Shown: piece after piece, positions 31,501-51,600 of the stretch
Position numbering within the stretch: position 1 is the stretch's first letter
How the letters are laid out: the number at the start of each line of letters is the position of its first letter
DNA from: Theristus sp. LFF4_11
Taxonomy: Eukaryota; Nematoda; Chromadorea; Monhysterida; Xyalidae
Assembly (NCBI GenBank): GCA_030248135.1
Contig: JASANC010002128.1
Location: forward strand, 1-64,000
Direction of reading: 5' to 3'
DNA: 64,000 nt
The notes under the pieces: model-generated
What the model was told of the DNA's origin: nothing
What the model saw: only the letters and a program-made list of their open reading frames with translations
Databases searched by the model: none
Position numbers and translations under genes: made by a program

Positions 31501-31790
31501 TCTCGTGAACGGTTTCTTTCAGCGTGTTTCTTCAATGATCTAACCAAACTTTTCAGACCAGTGAAGTCACGTTCGACTACTGTGTTTCGGGTGAGTTGCC
31601 CCCTGAAGTGGCGCCACCTGTGGGCCCGGAACAAGGGAAACGTGCTCCCAAGGGACCGCAAAATGACAGCGACGAGTCAGACGGCACCGCGGAGGACCTG
31701 GGCTACAAGCCGTATCGCAGGGTGATTTGTGTCGAAGCGTCGAAGTTCAGCGGTTTTGTTGATCGGCTGCTTGCGGAGTATGGCTCTTGA
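25569..31790 (+). CDS. BCCIP: BCCIP homologue (BRCA2 and CDKN1A-interacting protein)
   Basis: Seven exons: 25569-25658, 26070-26144, 26286-26366, 26641-26724, 30532-30728, 31037-31226 and 31557-31790. They join in phase to 951 nt, a 316-residue protein, against 314 in human. The N-terminus is acidic with a basic patch (AAKTKRPRHQVSDEKSDDEE). Diagnostic blocks are ILNVDFEAFPLIDLDKDGIA, SKIDLGALAAMLIKQNPLGC, DEDEDDAVFGCVSVLPL, GFLINERMVNIPAQIAAPSF, NPEEELLFE and the end YKPYRRVICVEASKFSGFVD. BCCIP is a nuclear protein of cell-cycle control, homologous recombination and ribosome biogenesis. The start is supported by an in-frame ATG preceded by TCATATTCAG|GAA, an acceptor three bases upstream of the ATG, which implies either a 5' UTR intron or spliced-leader trans-splicing. 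Intron 4 (26725-30531) houses another gene. The segment of human BCCIP just before VEQLDKFL is short here, so a small exon in intron 4 could be missing. Confidence 0.92.
25808..26012. mobile_element. Decayed family A MITE in BCCIP intron 1
   Basis: TAGGGTTGTTAAA at the left and TTTAACAGCCCTA at the right enclose a shortened, diverged family A interior (ACCAAAACGGTCCAAATTCG; ACGGTTTTACAAGGTAATGA). Flanking TCACTGA motifs are close to but not exactly at the ends. Confidence 0.7.
27089..27811 (+). CDS. Zincin metalloprotease nested in a BCCIP intron
   Basis: The ATG at 27089 (CACCCATGG context) starts MASSSTAPDRLSCWAIRLFI; the frame runs to a TGA after 240 codons. Residues 192-202 are HELGHCFGLVH, the extended HExxHxxGxxH zinc site of metzincins, with E193 as the expected catalytic base. 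DADVMGWNY follows shortly after and would supply the Met-turn. Upstream sequence (LFIVHLSPDSRPLHDSILQT; SPEGVRVNCGCGDVAVVDM) has the look of the Metallopep family (PF12044, fungal YIL108W-like) more than archaemetzincin, which has cysteines after the zinc site. No signal peptide, so probably intracellular. The end reads LNR|GTACTGAG, which is also a donor, so the gene may continue into a later exon (see 29669-30165). It lies within BCCIP intron 4 on the same strand. Confidence 0.6.
   Translation: MASSSTAPDRLSCWAIRLFIVHLSPDSRPLHDSILQTLLHCSSVAAKLALFLLKRSVERRSSTETINLDFGDYNGRTLSLPTKTSDANATTPTDLYWSIVEAVLTSTTVENPAQTIPCKYLCFAFGSPEGVRVNCGCGDVAVVDMTQNFSADFSRSSELECFSELIDRNQLALLPRTELAQYLARLASAALHELGHCFGLVHTPGDADVMGWNYAAVVRDSIWPLVESEPAVEAPILNRY
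28071..28529. mobile_element. TA-flanked C-run MITE family F, copy 1
   Basis: 459 bp bounded by TACCGTATTACCTCTATTAA and its complement GAGGTAATACGGTA; TA at both ends fits a TA target duplication as in Tc1/mariner-type elements. Each subterminal region holds AAACCCCC runs and a CCCCCATGGGGGTTTATTA palindrome. Copy 2 at 60231-60694 is very similar. Confidence 0.85.
29669..30165 (+). CDS. Possible downstream exon of the nested metalloprotease
   Basis: After a CATTGCAG acceptor at about 29668 an uninterrupted frame runs to 30165, reading SSTRFYADDSYTSKYSILKK, then PFDIFDETSVLVL, and later CLIHVELRNSNNEKRLTYWR. The amino-acid composition is protein-like, GC content is higher than the surroundings, and the known C-terminal half of PF12044-type proteins is expected about here. 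I cannot confirm homology by eye; it could be an unrelated exon. Confidence 0.3.
31322..31460. mobile_element. Palindromic MITE (family J-like) in BCCIP intron 6
   Basis: ACAGTCTATTTATTTATCAT and GCTGATTGGTTGGTGACCAC at the left, with AGAAATAGACCAT at the right. It resembles the copies at 50196-50372, 51356-51508 and 63313-63457. Confidence 0.55.
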
Positions 31791-34700
31791 GGTTTCTAGT
31801 TGGGGAAAGATGTTGTTGGTGAAACATATTTCGTTTGTGGTTGTTGTTTGTTACTTGTTGGTTTGTGTTGTTGTTGTTTTTTGCAAGTGAACACGCCCGA
31901 ATGATTGTGCAGATGCAATGATTGTGCCGCTGCAAGTTTGTGTGCGTGTCTGTTTGTTTGTTTGTAGACGCTGTGCAAGAGAAAACGGAATTCTCTCAGC
32001 CGGGTGCTACGTGCGTTTCGCGAACAAAAGGAAAAATGCTTCAATTCATTATTGATTTTATTTCGCAAAAAAACTCCGATAAAACTGCGAACAGCATGTT
32101 GTACGGAGACCCAAAAAAAACAATACATCCGGAAAAGAGTAATGCAAAAACAAACTAACAGCAAAATAAACATACCGTCTGCGTTCAGCAAGAACTTTCG
32201 GTCTTTTTTCTTTTGCCATACATATGCTTGAATAAATCTAAACAAAAAAAACTTCAAGAAGACCAGCACAGTCAGTCGATTTCAGCTGACCGGAAGACAA
32301 CGAGAAAGCCGTGGTGTCTCACATTACAGTTTACTGTCGTATCCAGCTGGTCCCTTTTAACCGCGCACACCACACTTTACATACACCGTTATTATACCCC
32401 ATGTGATCTGATTGTACATGCATTGGGACGCTGATAAATGGGTAGTGTTGTGTTGAGCAAAGTTGCAGTGTTTGGCGAAATTACCATTGTTGCAAATGTC
32501 CACTGGAAAACTCGGCAGTATTTGTGGTTTGCAGTTTATTTTTGATTGACAGAACTGGTGGTAATTAAACGTTGGCGATTATAGCGTCATGATCATTGTC
32601 TGAAAACCGCAAACTTTGGAGCATTTGTTTTAGTGAAGCTACACAGACACAAGCACACAGGCAGGGGTTGTCCAAAGCTTCGTCTGGGACTTCGCAAGTT
32701 GCTTTTTACACTTTTTTCGTATTGCGCCCGGGTGAAAAAAAAACTGATGAACCAGGTCGGGTCGGGGTGCTCATTCAGTCACCGTCTTTATTGCTATTTG
32801 TCCATGAATTTCAAATTCACTGAGCTAGAGATGGATGAAGTTGTGTCTCTGCCCTGGCCTGTTCGAATACACTGTAACTGTACATGAGCGTTGTTTTGAA
32901 ATCCTTTGAGCTGAAACGCAACGGAGAAAAAACCCTGGCACTTCTTTTTTATAAAACGCACGCGCACGCATGCTCATGATCCACTAGCACGCGTGCACAC
33001 GCTCCGGCCCCAACAAAAACTTGTGCAAACGCAATTGTTCTGACATCTTCTTTTGTGAAAAGGCTTGGCTTAGGTCAGGATTAGGTTAGGATCATGTTAG
33101 GCTTACGAATAGGCTTTAGGATTAGGATTAAAATTAGGTCCGTTTAAACAATGTCCGACAACGAGCGTGTCGGTTTTTTTTAGAAAAGAAGGGCAACCGA
33201 AAAAACGACCGATTGATACTGTATCGCGGTTTTAATTTGTTTGTTTCGAAGTTCGCTGTTTTACGCAATGCCTCTGTCATGTTTTTTTTGGCAAGAACAC
33301 AGCTTTTACCAACATTATTGTGTCTTGTGGATACGGGTATTTTTGCGACACAGCATAGTTCAGCTTTGATGTTCGATTGTTGCCAATAATAAATTGATTA
33401 GTTTTGCCAGTTGTAAATTGTGGACAGACCTTCATAAAGCTGCAAGTATCATGTTTATTTTGCTCGTAATAAATATCGATCACAAAAATGTTATAATTAA
33501 AAGCGGCTGATGAAAGAAAACCTCAACATAAACACATAAACAACCAGGATAAAAATAAAGGTCTCTGCGCATTTTCCTTTTACAAACAATAAATATTTTC
33601 AATATCGTAAAGGTTATGTGTGTATAGCACGGAGTTTATACCGGCGACGTCACTAGAAAAACATGTTGCCACGTTTTTTCAGACCTAGCGCTTCCGCAAA
33701 AAAAACTGATGGTTCACTTCTTTGGTGAACTGTTCGCGAATATATTGCCAATCCTTACAGGAAAAGTTCAAACTTCTTGGCAACTTTTTTTCGTTTGTGT
33801 TTTGCACAGGAGTAAACTGAATATTCACAAAATGTTTGCTGAAAAGTGTACAATGTGCAATCACAATTGGATGCCTAGGTTATTAACGAAAATGTCACTG
33901 AATGTTTTAATATGGCGAGATCAGAAATTGTGAATATCAGTTTTTTTTAAAACACGCTTTTCAAAAAACAGTTCAACACAAACTTCAACAAACTGTTGAG
34001 CTTATATGCTTGTGGAACTTTTTTTGTCGAACTACTTTTTAGCGAGATTGGTGTAGAGCTGGCCAGCGGGCTTATAAAACTTAGCCAATTAGCAAACGTG
34101 GTTCCCATGAAAGCATATTTGACCGTAAAAAGACAAGAATTCTGTACACAGCTGATTGTGTGCTCGCATTTTGAATCACAGAAATAATGTTTGTAATGTT
34201 TTCTAACACGGCTCGAATTTTTTTCTAAAACTGATACTTGTATGTACAATACTACAATCAGTGTTCTGCGGCTGAAATCATGAAACATTCACCGAACAAA
34301 ATTTCGGTTCACCGAAAAAAACTGCCACGCATTTCGGGTGGCGAAAAGCGCGTACGATAAACAATAATCTGAGTACAATTGCTAAAAATGTCATTTCAAA
34401 CTGGTTAAGTAAATAAACTTTGTTTGGAAGCACAACTCAGACGATACAAAGGTGAAGTTGAATGCATGGCTCTTTGAAAATCGACACCAGGAATGAGAGT
34501 ATGCGCGACATTAAAAACGACAAAAAACGTCAAAATTTGCGAAATATGTAAACACATATTGCAAACGTGAATGCATGGCACAGGAATTTCAATTTGACCA
34601 GAAAACAAAAACAAAATAATGACTATAAAAACTCAAAAAACGTTATCAGATCAACATTGAATTCAATAAACTAATTTTTCAACTCCAGCTTTGAGATCAT

Positions 34701-35221
34701 GCGCTAAATGAACAAAAAGCGCTGCCAGCTCTGGAAAATTCAAAAATAGATGCTCACATCATCTCCACACTATCACATTCTTAATCTCGCTGGTATAACA
34801 AAAAACGGAATAAAAACAAAAAAGCAACCAAATAAACCGAAACGTTGACTTTGAAGGTGTGACTGAACAAATTCAGCCGAATCACAAAAATGTGTCGAAA
34901 CTTCGTGTAAAAAGTCACAAATGGAACTTCATAAGTGGCCATACAGTCACTTTTTTATTAAAACAAAATTTATAATGCACTTTACCCAAACAAACAAACA
35001 GAATTCGACCAACACCAAAGAATTCCGCGACAGTAGAAATCAATTTCGTTCTGGCGGAACATGTCGAACAGAAATGACGTCATGGACATTCACACGGTAC
35101 AACCAGAACTGTACCACCGGGCACCGGCACCCTAACCAGAAATATGAAGCCGTAAAGGTTTTGCAATTTGCACACTGAAATGCTTGCGTATTTGAATGTC
35201 GTATTCGAATTTGCTTGCGTA
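31791..35221. other. 3.4-kb gene-free interval
   Basis: Between the stop of BCCIP and the 3' end of the CDK5 activator on the opposite strand. Long stretches of AT-rich sequence without exon-like frames; possible frames at 32-34 kb are short and do not resemble proteins. 33062-33145 is a degenerate TTAGG/TAGGCT-rich run. The 3' UTRs of both convergent genes are presumably here. Confidence 0.5.
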
Positions 35222-35312
35222 ACGGTGCATTCATGAAGCAGTATTTAGTAACTGCGTTGCTATATTTTAACACAGCTACGCGTCACTAAATATTGTTTCA
35301 TGAATGCCGCTT
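35222..35312. mobile_element. Short foldback repeat, family K
   Basis: GGTGCATTCATGAAGCAGTA at the left pairs with TATTGTTTCATGAATGCC at the right. The same motif recurs at 62058-62125 and 62155-62195 (GCTATGCGTCACTAAATACT) and in diverged form at 56220-56430. Confidence 0.65.
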
Positions 35313-35436
35313 AATTATCAAATAAAATAGATTCATGGTGCGTATGTATCCCCATGTCATTCCTGTTGTTTGTGTGCCTGCCCCTGATGACGTCACTCAT
35401 ATGCGACAGCTCCAACCAACTCACCCTTAGCAGCTC

Positions 35437-45090
<9,654 letters not shown>

Positions 45091-47407
45091 TTAAAAAGTG
45101 GTAAAATAGCTGCAGTGTGGTGTTCCAGTTTCCCCCTTGTTAATTTTTCGGCCGGGTCTCTCTGAATTCTGAACGGTGTTTTTCCGCTCTCTCCATAAGT
45201 CGACAGCTAGCTCCGGCATAGACGTCCACCGATCCGTCAGCCAGTTGTATTTCTCCACTGAGCGACTTGCCGCCAGGCGCTGCCCGCCAAACACATACAC
45301 GTGCCCGTCATAGACGACCATCGAATCGTACACACGGCCGTGCCGCATCGCGTGACGCTGCCGCCAAACGGCCGTTTCTGGATTGTACACGCTTGACAGA
45401 GGTCGGCCGAGAAGAAGCCGCCACACGCGAACACACGTGCCCGCTGACGGTGACGGCCGTGCCGAGGTAGTGGCGTGTTGGCATTTGACGCCAGTTGGCG
45501 CCAGGTGGCGGCGGCGCTGTCGCCAATGTCGTACGCGTTACAGCGACTGTGGCGTGTCGAGGACGCCGCCGGCGTACAGAGTGCGGTCGAGCGCGACCAG
45601 GAATAGACGAGAAGTGGCTGCGGTGGTGAAGAGAGTCAGAGGATTGGTATTCATATTTTTAAATATTAAAAATGATGAAAAATCATTTTTGATTTTCGAC
45701 CAAATCTTGCTTGCAATAAAGTCGTCGTACTTGTTGGTTGCTATTCCTAAACCTAATTTTTAAGCAATTTTCCCCGATATCAGACACATTCAGTGTGGGC
45801 AAAAATGTTGCCATGTTGCCAATTGGTAGTCGTCAGGATTCTGCTGGAAAATGACGACAATAATTACCGCAAATATTGTCTAAAAATCGTGTTTTTTCCA
45901 CCGTTTTCAAAAGCGTCCGACGACCAGTTCTGGTCAACGCAAGAATACAAAAACCATCTGTTCAAAAAGCATTCAAACTCCAGGGCGTGACTGTTTTTCG
46001 GGATTGATGTTGCAATAATGAGTCGCGATTTACGAATTAAAAAAAAACCAAACAGTACAAAGTAAACAACCACCCACCGAACTTGATGGCAGGCAGCGGC
46101 GCCATGTACGAACAATTGCCGTCATCATTGGTGACATGGCAAACCTCGCAGCTGCTCAACGGCCGCTGCTCACGCTGCATACCGCCGCAAATGTACAGCA
46201 CTCGCGCGTCCACGCACACCATCGCATGGCCCGTTCGCGCAACGTTCATTTGCTTCAGTACACTGGTCTGCTGCTGCGTCAGCACATTGTATGCAAGGAT
46301 CTCCGTGGTCGCCGTTTGCCAGTCGCTGCCTCGCCAGCCGCCACTGACGTAGACCATCGGTGGCACGCCGCCAGTGTTGCAGTGGCAGGACGCTGCGGCA
46401 GCATGCCGACAGACGGGGAAGCCTGTTGTGTGATCCGGCAGAGCATTCGTCACCACCGCTCGTGTAGCCTCGGTGGTAGCGCGGTAGACTGTCGTCTGTG
46501 CGGTCGGGGGATCGAGCCCCGCCGAGGGGGTGGATAGTAGGCACTAAATTACAGAAAACTCGATGGGCGCCCCACTCGATGGTGTTCTGTGAGCTTTTAT
46601 GGGTTAGCCCCGGGCTAAAAACATCGCCTAAAAACACCGTTCCGTTATGGTGAACGGACACTCGGTGGATCGGGGAACGAGCGAATGGGCTCGCGTTTGC
46701 GAGGAAATTCGCGTACCCTTGCGACGGTCTACTGGACTGTGTGGCTACCCCTACCGCATAGTTTTTGTTGCCCTGCTAATTTACACTACAACGTACATTA
46801 TGCACTGGCAACAAAAGCCTGTGGTGCACTGAAAGCGTTCATGAACATTTCATTTGAAGAAATTCTGCATCATTATCGATTTGTCCACCACTGCACTCGC
46901 ATGGTACAGCCTAAAAAAACCCTAGAACTCCCTAGAAAGGTTCACCGAGAACAGACCGTACAGATGACGGTCCGGTCCGGTCCGACTGAGTGTCCCGCGC
47001 GGTCCTGTCCATTTTTATTTTGTGGTGGTGGTGCCACCATTTTTATTAATGTGACACCGTGCGGGACAGGACTCCACACGGGACACGGACGGGATACCTT
47101 TCTAGCGTGCCAGCTGGATTTAGTGACCTTGTTCATGTTGACACGAATTGTGACGAATTTAGCGAAAGTCATGCAAATTGTGTTTTTAGTTTTCTTTTTC
47201 ATCGCACATTGCTAATAATAACCAGAAAGCAGAGTTTCAAAAAAGTGCAAGCAAACCGAAGTTTGCGGCGTCTATCGTGCAGTTGCCAGTCTCCGGCGAA
47301 TACACTTGTCCGTTGCTTCCACCTTCGTTTATCAGGATGACTCCTTTCCAGGCCAGCGCACACGGGAGAAACGCCACGAGAAACGGAATCAGTGTGAACG
47401 GCAGCAT
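45091..47407 (-). CDS. Secreted kelch-repeat protein, last exon with frame breaks
   Basis: Three minus-strand exons with phase-consistent joints: 47407-47257, 46422-46078 and 45617-45091. Exon 1 encodes a signal peptide (MLPFTLIPFLVAFLPCALA) then WKGVILINEGGSNGQVYSPE. Exon 2 holds two kelch blades (PPMVYVSGGWRGSDWQTATT; MVCVDARVLYICGGMQREQR). Exon 3 begins SRLFLVALDRTLYAGGVLDT and later carries SSVYNPETAVWRQ and VYDGHVYVFGGQRLAASRSV, a third and fourth blade. Kelch blades form a beta-propeller for protein binding; the signal peptide places it outside the cell or in the secretory pathway, unlike BTB-kelch adaptors. Between about 45400 and 45550 the kelch reading jumps frame at least four times (DTPQS, YDIGDSAAATWRQ, MPTRHYLGTAVTVSGHV, FACGGFFSADL, SSVYNPETAVW). 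It is therefore either a decaying gene or a run of base-call indels in a GC-rich exon. It is divergently arranged to NCAPG2. Confidence 0.7.
46465..46640 (+). mobile_element. tRNA-derived SINE, family S (copy 2)
   Basis: GTGTAGCCTCGGTGGTAGCG and GGGGGATCGAGCCCCGCCGA form the tRNA-like head; the tail GAAAACTCGATGGGCGCCCC, GGGTTAGCCCCGGGCTAAAA matches the other copies. It sits in intron 1 of the kelch gene. Confidence 0.85.
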
Positions 47408-48636
47408 GTGTGATTACGTTTTTAGATTCTTTTTTTAATTATTCTTATTAAATTAAATAAAATAAAATTCTTACATATTTCAGTAATGTTTTCTGAATTC
47501 AGCCATTAAAACACGCATTAACAATTGAAAAGAATTTTGCGCAGCAAAAACATTTCGTCTTATCTCGCTTTTCGTTCTTCACTGATAAGACAAGTGTGCC
47601 TGTTGAACTGGTGACGAAAGCAAAAAAAACTGATGAACTAAGTGGAAAAATGAAGCATTTTGTCCTGTCAAGCAAAAAATAAAACGGGCCATGAATTGGC
47701 TATTTGCTGTGCTATTTACGGGGCAACAACACTCGCGGGCTCACAGCAAATAGCCCAGCTCTCTCCTTTTTATTTTTTTTTGTGTTATGACAAGCAGTTG
47801 CTTACACATTTTTTTGCGCTCTAAAATTTTGGTCGCTTAGCTTATTCGAGAATTACGATTGTATCTGTGAGTTTGTGCAAGTTGCCTTTGCCTTTGCAAA
47901 CAAATACACAGACGTCACATGACCACCAAAGATACTGCGGGTGGTGCTCCTACAGGAGGACTCGTGAAACATGTGCGGTGCGGTGGGGTACCATATGGTA
48001 CCATGGTACCACATACTGCACCTCCCCGGTGCAACAAACTGAAACGGACATCCATGCATACAGTCTTCATTGATGCTCTCGTTTTCTGTTGCATTGGCTC
48101 GTGCAAGAGCGTCCACCTGCGACAATGGAGGTCAGAGCGGAAAGTGTGACCCGCTTGTACCCGTTCGGAATGTCCGAGTGAACATGACAGCTTTTTTTTC
48201 AGGCGCTGCCAGGAGCGCGCGAAATTTAAATGAAAGAAAGAATACCGCCGACCACGCACGGAAAACGAATTCGAAATTTTTTCGGGCAGGTACGGCACCG
48301 ATTTTTGTCGACCATCATATTTTCTTCCGGCATTTTGGAACTTTTTAAAATTAATTAAAAAAAATTTTTTTTTTAATAATTACAAAAACTGGGATTTTCA
48401 CTTTTTCGAACACCCGACAACTACGAGCAGCAAAACGAAAGAAACCAAAAAGCCAAAACGAAGAGATGCAGAATCGGACATGTCGCTAACACAGAAAATA
48501 ATTCTTGAAAACACAAGTTGCACATCAAAAAACAAAAACACATGAAAATCGGATTTTGTAGCTTTTTCTTTCTTCCGTGTTTTTTCTTTGATATTGCAGA
48601 TTGCTTTTCGATTCAACTGCAGCCCTTGCCATTGCC
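47408..48636. promoter_or_regulatory. Divergent intergenic region between the kelch gene and NCAPG2
   Basis: 1.2 kb shared upstream region. It holds a 14-bp perfect hairpin (47698-47711 with 47742-47755, GGCTATTTGCTGTG) and a GGTACC-rich palindromic cluster at 47984-48010 (GGTACCATATGGTACC). A TTGCAG acceptor at 48598 just before the NCAPG2 start suggests a 5' UTR intron or trans-splicing. Confidence 0.4.
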
Positions 48637-51600
48637 ATGAATCCAGAAGACGAGGTCAATAAAATTTTGGCTGACTTGCAAACGATTCTTGAACCGAACA
48701 CAGCAAAACCGATTCCGGTTTGTTTTTGTTTATTTTATTGCACGTTTGGCGTTTGTTGGCTGGCATCATGCATGTCCAGAGTCCAGGACTCTACCTTTTT
48801 CTTCAATTTTGTGACATTGTCTGTTTCTCTTCTGCATAATGGGATTTATGTAATTGTTATGAGCTGACCGGAACGGTGTCAAATAAATTCAATCGTGATC
48901 GTTTCGATTTTTCATTCAGCAAGCGCAAATCAAACGATTTTGCCATCACCGTGAGACTGTTGAGATTCTTCCGTTGGCGGACACTTCGATCAAGGGGCAC
49001 TCACCGTTGGCACAACTGAGACGATCGTTGTTGGAGGCGCTGACGAGCACGACGTTCTTGAAAACTGACTGGGTCGGTTGGCGCGCGAAATTTGAGTTGC
49101 AAAAAAGACGCGCTTTGCGCAGCATCATTGATAATTTCAATTGCAATTGCGCATCAAATTGATAACGTTTTTCAATTGATTAACTTGTCCGTGTTATTCT
49201 GTTTGTTCGTCGTCCTTTCCGCACACAGACACAACTGGTAAACATTTGGGCCTTCTTGAAAAACCCAACTCCCAGTCCTTCACTCGTCTCACCGCGGGCA
49301 AGAAGACAAGGAATGCTCAATTTACTCGGCCATTCCATGGAGTTCACTTCAGTGTTCCTTGAACTCTGTCGTTTATTGACGGCCGATGCACAAACGCAAC
49401 AATCCAGTTCTTGCAGGGTCGAAAATTTCTGTCCGTTCTGTTCGTGGCCGACTCCGTCGAGACCATGCACGTCGTGATCAAGAAGGATGTGGGCAAATCG
49501 TGCACCATGTGAGCGGCATGTTCATAAGCGTTCGTCACCCTCGTGCGTGGCCTGGTGGTAGTGCGTCAGACTGCAGTCTGTGCGCTCGGGGGATCGAGCC
49601 CCGCCGAGGGGTGTGCAGGCACTTAATGACAGAGAAAACTCGATGGGCGCCCTACTCAATGGCTCTGTACGCTTCTCTGGGTGTAGCCCCAGCTAAAAAC
49701 ATCGCCTAACACTCCAACTTTTAGAACACCCTGGACTCCTGGAGTAAAACTCCTCACTTTTTAGACACTACCCACTTTTATAAAACTGACCACAGTTATA
49801 TAAACCGCTGAGCCTTCCGTCGGCCGATGCATCTGAATTGACTAGTTTCATTTCGCTTGTGTGACTAGTCCAGATCGGTGCATTTCATGTTTTGTTTCGA
49901 TTTTCCCGGTTTCAGCTCGAAAGCGTCCTACTACGGCGAACTGTACTATCGCGCGTGGAAGAACGCTGAAACGAACGAGAAACAAACAGAAGCAATCGAA
50001 ATCGGCTGCATTCAGGATCTGATGTCGTTTGCCGTTACTGGCCACCCACAACTCGCCACCACCGTTCGAGCGGTCCAGACTGTTTTTTTTATCGCTTACA
50101 GTTTCTGAAGTTCTTTTTTCCGATTGCCAATGGTCACAAAAGTCAAAATTATGCTTGAATCGCTTTGCTGTACCGCACACGGTACCGGAGCGAATGGTTG
50201 AACATTCAACTGTGTGCTGTCTAACTCTATGACATATCCAACCATTAGCTGATTTGGTTGATGCATGCATTCCGGTCCGGTGCATGAATCGCTGTGGAGG
50301 TGGAGTTTTGTTTGCATCACGTGACCACCAACCTATCAGGCTAGTTGGATATGTTATAATAGAGTCAGACTATCTATCTTCATACTTCGTGCACTGCGCG
50401 CGCACCGCAATGTTAAGGCAGTTTTTCTTCATTCAATCGGTGTCGAACTACGAATAACTGGAGAGTTTTTCTTTGTTCTGTTTCAGATTCTTGTCTCAGC
50501 ATTCGCGCGGCGTAAAGAGCAGCCAGCCGTCGAAAGCATGCTTCATCGACTGTTGGAGCCGATTCTCTGGCGAAATCTGGAGGTCGGTTTTTGACAGAAA
50601 CTGTTGTGCATCCTGTTTGAATAATTTGAGATATCAGTGAATTGTGAATTCAATGACACGGTCAAATGAGACGATATTTCAGTCACGCAGTCTGAATTCG
50701 TCAGAAGCCACGAAGCCAATGTCGTCGTGTATGATCTTTTATTTTAGCTCCCGAGACTCAATGCGCGCACAGATAGGCGCACCATTTCATGCATGATGAC
50801 GCGGGAGTTCAAAATTGGCAAAGTGATCCGAATCCTCCAAATAGGCCCGAGTCACTTAGACGGATTTGAATTACCACATCAAGTCTGAAACTAGTTTTCT
50901 TCCCACGTCTGCACACGCATTGAGTCGCAGAACCTAAAAAAATCGACAATGTGTCATTGCAAACGTCGTCGTCGTCGTCGTTTCTCGCAGGCCATCAACT
51001 ACCAAGTTCGTGTCAATTCGGCGCACGTATTTTTCGCGCTCTTCCCCATCCGAAATCCGAACACGCCGGAGCGCGTGATGGTCGAGCGATTCAGAGAAGA
51101 CTGCCAACGAGTGCTGGTCGGTTGATTGGGGTCGTTCGTAACGAACGAACGGTGATTTTTGGCGATGTTTTTTAGCCAGAAAAGCGTACAGAACGCCCGT
51201 CGAGCAGGGCGCTCATTGAGCTGGAGTTTTGACGCAGCTGCCAATCCAGCTGTCTGCGATTCACAGTTCGGGACTGTTTGTTGGGAACCCTTCATTCATA
51301 ACATTCTTTCGCTGGAGGGAGTACCAAACTAATCTGCAGCTCAAAAGCAGCCACATATAGTCTATCTCGCTAATATATGCAACTAGCTGATTGGTTGATC
51401 ATGAGCAATTCTCAGCGCTGATTGGTTGGCCATGAGCAATTCTTTCTCAGCGCTGATTGGTTGGTCATCCCGTAATGTTGAATATATTTTCCGAACGTGG
51501 ACTGTAGTTGAAAGGTAACATCTCTATTGCCAGCGAGTTGCACGACCTCTTCGATTTCTGCAGAAACTACTGGATGACGCGTGCCCGATGGTTCGCGTGG

